Assembly: GCA_015060555.1 (NCBI GenBank)
Contig: SUYG01000016.1
Span: 1-64,000 of the forward strand
Length of the DNA: 64,000 nucleotides
Direction of reading: 5' to 3'
DNA from: Physcousia sp015060555
Lineage (GTDB): Bacteria; Bacteroidota; Bacteroidia; Bacteroidales; Bacteroidaceae
In this document: positions 59,379-64,000 of the stretch, piece after piece
Layout of the letters: each line of letters begins with the position of its first letter
How positions within the stretch are numbered: position 1 is the stretch's first letter
Position numbers and translations under genes: made by a program
The notes under the pieces: model-generated
Seen by the model: only the letters and a program-made list of their open reading frames with translations
What the model was told of the DNA's origin: nothing
Databases searched by the model: none

Positions 59379-60299
59379 ATGGTTTATTTAGGTGAACTAA
59401 TTTCTATAGGCGTCGCGTTCTCATGGACAGCGACGGCATTGCTGAGCGAGTTCGGTTCCAAACGGCTGGGCAACCTCACACTGAATGTGCTGCGGATGGC
59501 GCTGGCACTGCTGTTCTCACTGGTATTGTTTGGTGTTGTCACGGGCTCTCCCCTGCCCTCAGGGGCTTCGGCAGAGGCCGCAGGCTGGATGCTGCTATCG
59601 GGACTCGTAGGCTATGTCATTGGCGACTTCTGCCTGTTTCAGTGCTACATCATCATCGGCTCGCGCTACGGCCAGCTGTTCATGACGCTGGCACCGCTGT
59701 CGGCAGCGCTGATGGCCTGGCTGACGTTAGGGCAGAAAATGACGACCATGAGCATCATAGCGATGCTGGTAACACTCTTCGGCATCAGCATCTCGGTGCT
59801 GGGACGCGGCGAGCATCACAAGGTATCACTGAAGCTACCCCTGAACGGCGTGCTCTTCGCCATCGGGGCTGCTGTCTGTCAGGGTGTAGGATTGGTTCTG
59901 AGCAAAATCGGGATGAATCATTTCGAGGTAGCTGCCGACACGCCCGAATGGCTCATACCCTTCAGCGCTAACTTCTACCGCTGCATCGCGGGCGTCGCAG
60001 GTTTCTTGCTGCTGCACTGGCTGCGCGATGGCATGGCACCGCTTTGCGAGGCGCTGCACGACCGCAAAGGACTGATTGCCGCCATCGCCACCACTGTCTT
60101 CGGGCCCTTCATAGGCGTAGGGTTCTCGCTAATGGCCGTGCAATATACAGGGGCCGGCATCGCCTCGACACTGATGGCGATAACGCCCATTATCATCATC
60201 CTGCCCTCCTACTGGCTCTTCCACGAGAAGATTACCTGGCGTGCCGTCCTCGGTGCCGGCATCTCGGTTCTCGGTGTCAGTCTGTTTTTCCTGAGCTAA
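59379..60299 (+). CDS. DMT-family (EamA) transporter
   Basis: A 306-residue inner-membrane protein with ten hydrophobic helices in two EamA repeats (about residues 5-140 and 155-303; GELISIGVAFSWTATALLSE, LMAWLTLGQKMTTMSIIAML, YWLFHEKITWRAVLGAGISV). It lies 20 bp after the LeuA-like gene and is probably the last gene of the leu operon, so export or uptake of a branched-chain intermediate or amino acid is plausible; the substrate is unknown. A C10 tract abuts its start. Confidence 0.88.
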   Translation: MVYLGELISIGVAFSWTATALLSEFGSKRLGNLTLNVLRMALALLFSLVLFGVVTGSPLPSGASAEAAGWMLLSGLVGYVIGDFCLFQCYIIIGSRYGQLFMTLAPLSAALMAWLTLGQKMTTMSIIAMLVTLFGISISVLGRGEHHKVSLKLPLNGVLFAIGAAVCQGVGLVLSKIGMNHFEVAADTPEWLIPFSANFYRCIAGVAGFLLLHWLRDGMAPLCEALHDRKGLIAAIATTVFGPFIGVGFSLMAVQYTGAGIASTLMAITPIIIILPSYWLFHEKITWRAVLGAGISVLGVSLFFLS

Positions 60300-60358
60300 C
60301 AGCAATGAAGCTAAGTCGGACAGTTTTCCCATCCGTTTCTTACACGTAGTACAAAGTG

Positions 60359-61243
60359 CTATTTGACGGGTTCCATGTGTAGGGTGACATGGGTGCGGGG
60401 GCCGAAGTGTTCCTTTAGCTTTCCCTCTATGGTGCTGGCACGCTCGTGAACGGTCTTCAGCGGTAGCTGGCCGTCCATTCTCACATGTGCCTCGATGGCA
60501 ATGCGGCTGCCGATGCGCCGAGTGCGAAGATTGTGAGGCTCCTGCACATCGGGGAAGGATTGGATGATTTGCACGATTTCCTGCTCCGTCGCTGCCGGCA
60601 GCGACTCCTCCGTCAGCTCGCCCACGCTGGACTTCAACAGCTGCCACGCCACACGCACCAGCATCAATCCCACGACGATGGAGGCCAACGGGTCGAGCAC
60701 AGTCCAGCGGTTGCCCAGCCAGATAGCGCCGCCGATACCCACGGCCGCGCCTATCGAAGAGAGGGCATCGCTGCGGTGGTGCCAAGCGTTTGCCACCATC
60801 ACCTGCGAGTCCAGCTGTCGTCCCTTGCGGGCCGTATATTGGTAGAGCAATTCCTTGATGACGATGGACAACAGAGCCGCCCACAGCGCAATCCAGCCGG
60901 GAGCCTGTAGCATCTCGCCGCCCCACCAAGCCACCAGCTTCACGCCTCCCGACACGACGATGCCCGTAGCGGCTGCCACCAGCGCCAAGGCAATCAGGAA
61001 CGAGGCGAAGGTCTCGAACTTGCCGTGGCCGTAATCGTGCGACTCATCCTGAGGTTTTGCGCTAATGTGTACAAAAACCAATACCACCACATCCGTCAGG
61101 AAGTCCGAGAGAGAATGTACGGCATCAGCCACCATCGCCGAACTGTGCCCGAGCACGCCGGCGACAAACTTGAAGGCCAGCAACACAACGTTGCCGATGC
61201 TGCCGACAAGTGTCACTCTAGAGATTTCGTTTTCGCGTGTCAT
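60359..61243 (-). CDS. Cation diffusion facilitator (CDF) transporter
   Basis: A 294-residue divalent metal/H+ antiporter. Six helices with the metal-site residues in DAVHSLSDFLTDVV (helix 2) and HHRSDALSSIGAAVG (helix 5), a cytoplasmic HDYGHGKFETFA loop, and a C-terminal metallochaperone-like domain. Residue pattern H/D-x3-D suggests Zn2+, Fe2+ or Co2+ rather than Mn2+, but specificity is not certain. A TATCTTTG promoter precedes it. Confidence 0.92.
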   Translation of the reverse strand: MTRENEISRVTLVGSIGNVVLLAFKFVAGVLGHSSAMVADAVHSLSDFLTDVVVLVFVHISAKPQDESHDYGHGKFETFASFLIALALVAAATGIVVSGGVKLVAWWGGEMLQAPGWIALWAALLSIVIKELLYQYTARKGRQLDSQVMVANAWHHRSDALSSIGAAVGIGGAIWLGNRWTVLDPLASIVVGLMLVRVAWQLLKSSVGELTEESLPAATEQEIVQIIQSFPDVQEPHNLRTRRIGSRIAIEAHVRMDGQLPLKTVHERASTIEGKLKEHFGPRTHVTLHMEPVK

Positions 61244-61269
61244 TTGACTTAGAAACGTGATTCTGCGTG

Positions 61270-61277
61270 CAAAGATA
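61270..61277 (-). promoter_or_regulatory. Promoter -7 box of the CDF gene
   Basis: Minus-strand TATCTTTG, 27 bp before the ATG, back to back with the hisS promoter. Confidence 0.65.
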
Positions 61278-61364
61278 CGAAATCTGATGACAACTTATAT
61301 CAGTTTGAACAGCTTTTCTAAAAGAAATCATCCGTTTTATTGTCGAAAAGTCAAGAAATTGTTG

Positions 61365-61372
61365 TATCTTTG
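61365..61372 (+). promoter_or_regulatory. Promoter -7 box of hisS
   Basis: TATCTTTG followed by CGCCGC, 29 bp before the hisS ATG. Confidence 0.65.
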
Positions 61373-61400
61373 CGCCGCAATTTAAGAAAGCATCAAAAAA

Positions 61401-62765
61401 ATGGCTCAAAAACCCAGTATTCCCAAAGGAACACGCGACTTCGGACCTGCCGAAATGGCACGCCGCAACTATATCTTCGACACCATCCGCAGCGTCTATG
61501 CCCTCTACGGCTTCCGCCAGATTGAGACGCCCGCCATGGAGAATCTATCCACGCTCATGGGAAAGTACGGTGAAGAAGGCGACAAACTGCTGTTCAAGAT
61601 TCTGAACAGTGGCGACTTCCTCAGAGGCATCAACGCCAACGAACTGACGGGAGAAGGTTCCCCGAAGCTGGCCGCACAGCTATGCGAGAAAGGCCTGCGC
61701 TACGACCTCACAGTGCCCTTCGCACGCTATGTAGTGCAGCACCGCGAAGAGCTGACACTGCCGTTCCGACGCTTCCAGATTCAGCCCGTATGGCGCGCTG
61801 ACCGCCCACAGAAGGGACGCTACCGCGAGTTCTACCAGTGCGATGCAGATGTCGTGGGCAGCGACTCGCTGCTCAACGAGGTGGAGCTGATGCAGATTGT
61901 CGATGAGGTGTTCCGCCGTTTCGGCATCCGCGTATGCATTAAGATTAACAACCGCAAGATTCTCTCCGGCATCGCCGAGATGATTGGGCAGGCTGACAAA
62001 ATCGTGGATATCACCGTGGCCATCGACAAGCTCGACAAGATTGGTCTCGACAATGTCAATGCCGAACTCGCTGAAGCCGGCATACCAGCCGATGCCATCG
62101 AGAAGCTGCAACCCATCATACAGCTCAGCGGCAGCAATGAAGAGAAGATTGCCACGATGCGCAACGTGCTGAAAGAGTCTAAAATCGGACTCAAGGGCTG
62201 CGACGAAGTGGAATTTGTCCTCTCTAAACTCTCAACCCTCAACTCTCAACTCGAATTCGACCTCACCCTCGCACGCGGCCTCAACTACTACACGGGCTGT
62301 ATCTTCGAGGTGAAGGCGCTCGACGTGGAGATCGGCAGCATCACAGGCGGTGGCCGCTACGACAACCTTACAGGCATCTTCGGCATGCCGGGACTCTCCG
62401 GCGTCGGCATCTCCTTCGGTGCCGACCGCATCTACGATGTCCTGAACCAGCTGGACCTCTATCCCAAGGAGGTGAGCACGGCCACGCAACTGCTCTTCGT
62501 GAACTTCGGCGATGCCGAGGCCGCTTACGCACTGCCCGCCGTGGCAGCCTGCCGCCGTGCCGGCATACGCTCCGAGATTTACCCCGATGCCACGAAGATG
62601 AAGAAGCAGATGGCCTACGCTAACGCCCGCGAGATTCCTTTCGTGGCACTGGCCGGCGAAAGCGAGATGGCTGAAGGCAAGTTCACGCTGAAGAACATGA
62701 CCACGGGCGAGCAGAGCGCCGTGACCGTGGAGGAGCTGATAGCAACAATCAGCGAGACTCTTTAA
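61401..62765 (+). CDS. hisS: Histidyl-tRNA synthetase
   Basis: A 454-residue class II synthetase: KGTRDFGPAEMARR (about residues 6-19), motif 2 region FQIQPVWRADRPQKGRYREF, histidine motifs LARGLNYYTGCIFEV and GGGRYDNL, and motif 3 GVGISFGADRIYDVL. An anticodon-binding domain closes it. The segment LSKLSTLNSQLEF (about residues 274-286) is encoded by a TCTAAACTCTCAACCCTCAA quasi-tandem repeat of spacer type, replacing ordinary family sequence. Confidence 0.96.
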   Translation: MAQKPSIPKGTRDFGPAEMARRNYIFDTIRSVYALYGFRQIETPAMENLSTLMGKYGEEGDKLLFKILNSGDFLRGINANELTGEGSPKLAAQLCEKGLRYDLTVPFARYVVQHREELTLPFRRFQIQPVWRADRPQKGRYREFYQCDADVVGSDSLLNEVELMQIVDEVFRRFGIRVCIKINNRKILSGIAEMIGQADKIVDITVAIDKLDKIGLDNVNAELAEAGIPADAIEKLQPIIQLSGSNEEKIATMRNVLKESKIGLKGCDEVEFVLSKLSTLNSQLEFDLTLARGLNYYTGCIFEVKALDVEIGSITGGGRYDNLTGIFGMPGLSGVGISFGADRIYDVLNQLDLYPKEVSTATQLLFVNFGDAEAAYALPAVAACRRAGIRSEIYPDATKMKKQMAYANAREIPFVALAGESEMAEGKFTLKNMTTGEQSAVTVEELIATISETL

Positions 62766-62790
62766 AGACTTTAAATATTAAAACGTATAT

Positions 62791-64000
62791 ATGAAAAAAC
62801 AGGTATTCTTGGTTGCGATGACATGGATGTGGGGGCTCTCAACCGTATCAGCACAACAGGTGCTGACGCTGGACAGTTGCCGCGCATGGGCCATCCGCAA
62901 CAACAAAGAACTGAAGATGAGTGCCCTGAAACAAGAGGCCGCTCATTGGCAGCGAAAGAGTGCTCTCACGAACTATTTCCCCAGAATTAACGCAGTGGGC
63001 ACATATCAGTACACCTCGAAAGAGATATCGCTGCTCAATGATGAACAGAAGTATAAGCTTTCGCATCTAGGAACGAACATTTCCAACGCTGCCACCAATG
63101 GTTTCCAGAATGGCTTACAGCAGGGTGCTGAAGCACTGCAGCAGCGCTACAACGCATTCTTGCAGAGCCCCGAGTTCGCCCAACTGATGCAGAACCCGGC
63201 CATCCAGCAGATTCTGGCTCAGAACCCGCAGCTGATGCAGATTCTGACGAACCCGCAACTGATCCAGCAGATGGCACAACCAGCCATCCAACAGGCTACC
63301 ACAGCCTTTAGCGGTTTGTTGAGCAATATGGCATCCCTGTTGGATGCTGAAGGACAGAGCATCGTGGATGCTTTCCGCACTGACACACGCAACCTGATGG
63401 GGGCCACCGTGATGCTGACACAGCCCCTGTACATGGGAGGCAAGATCCGAGCCTATGACAAGATTACGCGTCTGGCAGAAGAAGCCGCCGGCGAACAACA
63501 CTCTATCGAGGAACAGGACTTGCTGGTGAGCGTGGATGAAGCCTACTGGCGCATTGTGGCACTGCAGAGCAAGAAGAAGTTGGCCGAGAGCTTCCTCAAC
63601 ACAGTGAAAAAATTTGATGAGGACGTGGAAAAAGTCATCGCTGAAGGGATGGCCACAAAAGCCGACGGCCTCTCTGTGAAGGTGAAGTTGAACGAGGCCG
63701 AGGTCGCTGTCATTCAAGTGGATAACGGCCTCACCCTTTCGCGCATGGCATTGGCGCAGATTTGTGGTTTGCCCCTTGACGAGAACTTCATCCTGCGCGA
63801 AGAACTCGTAGATAACGACGCTCCGCAAGGCAGCGCTGCCGGCCACGACATCGTCAGTGCCAATATTGACGACGAGGAGGCCGTGAGCATCGCCATGCAA
63901 AACCGCCCCGAACTTAAAGCCCTGGACATCGCCGCTCAGGTGAAAGACCAGCAGGTGAAGGTGGCACGATCGGAGTATTTGCCCAACCTGGCTCTGACAG
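62791..64000 (+). CDS. TolC-family outer-membrane protein (cut by window end)
   Basis: Begins MKKQVFLVAMTWMWGLSTVSAQQ (signal peptide) at 62791 and stays open to the window edge, giving 403 residues. Two features of the family are seen: VLTLDSCRAWAIRNNKELKM (start of repeat 1) and the second repeat near NRPELKALDIAAQVKDQQ. Between them lies an unusual Gln/Asn/Pro-rich insert (about residues 105-175; PQLMQILTNPQLIQQMAQPA). It follows hisS by 25 bp; further efflux genes probably lie downstream. Confidence 0.88.
   Translation, partial: MKKQVFLVAMTWMWGLSTVSAQQVLTLDSCRAWAIRNNKELKMSALKQEAAHWQRKSALTNYFPRINAVGTYQYTSKEISLLNDEQKYKLSHLGTNISNAATNGFQNGLQQGAEALQQRYNAFLQSPEFAQLMQNPAIQQILAQNPQLMQILTNPQLIQQMAQPAIQQATTAFSGLLSNMASLLDAEGQSIVDAFRTDTRNLMGATVMLTQPLYMGGKIRAYDKITRLAEEAAGEQHSIEEQDLLVSVDEAYWRIVALQSKKKLAESFLNTVKKFDEDVEKVIAEGMATKADGLSVKVKLNEAEVAVIQVDNGLTLSRMALAQICGLPLDENFILREELVDNDAPQGSAAGHDIVSANIDDEEAVSIAMQNRPELKALDIAAQVKDQQVKVARSEYLPNLALT

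Overview
The window is chromosomal DNA of a member of the Bacteroidales, most likely Prevotellaceae-like. The evidence is the recurrent -7 promoter box TAnnTTTG (often with TTTG 20 bp upstream), Bacteroidota-type families (fused NagB-like/PIG-L protein, M49 peptidase with HECLGH, DUF4738 lipoprotein, OMP beta-barrels, GHL10 hydrolase), and gene spacers built from short AT-rich quasi-tandem repeats. No rRNA, tRNA, CRISPR array or prophage was recognised. Most of the sequence is housekeeping and metabolic genes.

Layout. 1-2300: two decayed gene remnants and a STAND-like ATPase with operator-like palindromes. 2341-8335: ilvD (minus), then an SlyD-like isomerase, aroC, a four-helix-bundle protein and a CstA-type permease (plus). 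8528-11834: NagB-like/PIG-L fusion, DUF559 protein and a small OMP barrel. 12094-14320: GHL10 hydrolase converging on an aquaporin. 14464-27314: a long minus-strand array read as lysS, gpsA, GH89 glucosaminidase, pgi, HAD phosphatase, DUF4738 lipoprotein, rmlC, rmlB, uvrA. 27429-34312: an AraC regulator divergent from an efflux operon (TolC, HlyD lipoprotein, double ABC ATPase, two permeases). 34435-40173: rhamnose genes (rhaA, MFS transporter, rhaD) interrupted by a RAYT-type HUH transposase that sits between two 79-bp direct repeats carrying the same promoter. 40214-50677: Ca2+-type P-ATPase, a large zinc-hook coiled-coil protein without ATPase heads, an HTH regulator overlapping dipeptidyl peptidase III, an AlkD-like protein, and Fur-purA. 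50783-64000: a large OMP barrel, an attenuated leu operon (leader peptide, leuA, leuC, leuD, a second LeuA-like synthase, DMT exporter), a CDF transporter, hisS, and a TolC protein cut by the window end.

Two things stand out. (1) Short GC-rich palindromic elements of at least two or three sequence families are inserted in frame inside many conserved genes (aroC, uvrA at three sites, GH89, gpsA, lysS, ABC permease, MFS transporter, the RAYT gene itself, leuD, the second leuA-like gene), including one element nested in the hairpin loop of another. This resembles Rickettsia palindromic elements, and a RAYT transposase, the enzyme class that mobilises REP/REPIN palindromes, lies in the same window. 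(2) The 898-residue product of 42961-45657 has a Rad50/SbcC-like CxxC zinc hook almost exactly at the centre of two coiled-coil arms but no Walker A, signature or Walker B region: a 'headless' Rad50-like protein. A well-formed leu attenuator, 61-bp dispersed inverted repeats, leaderless-looking promoters and repeat-derived protein tails are further observations.
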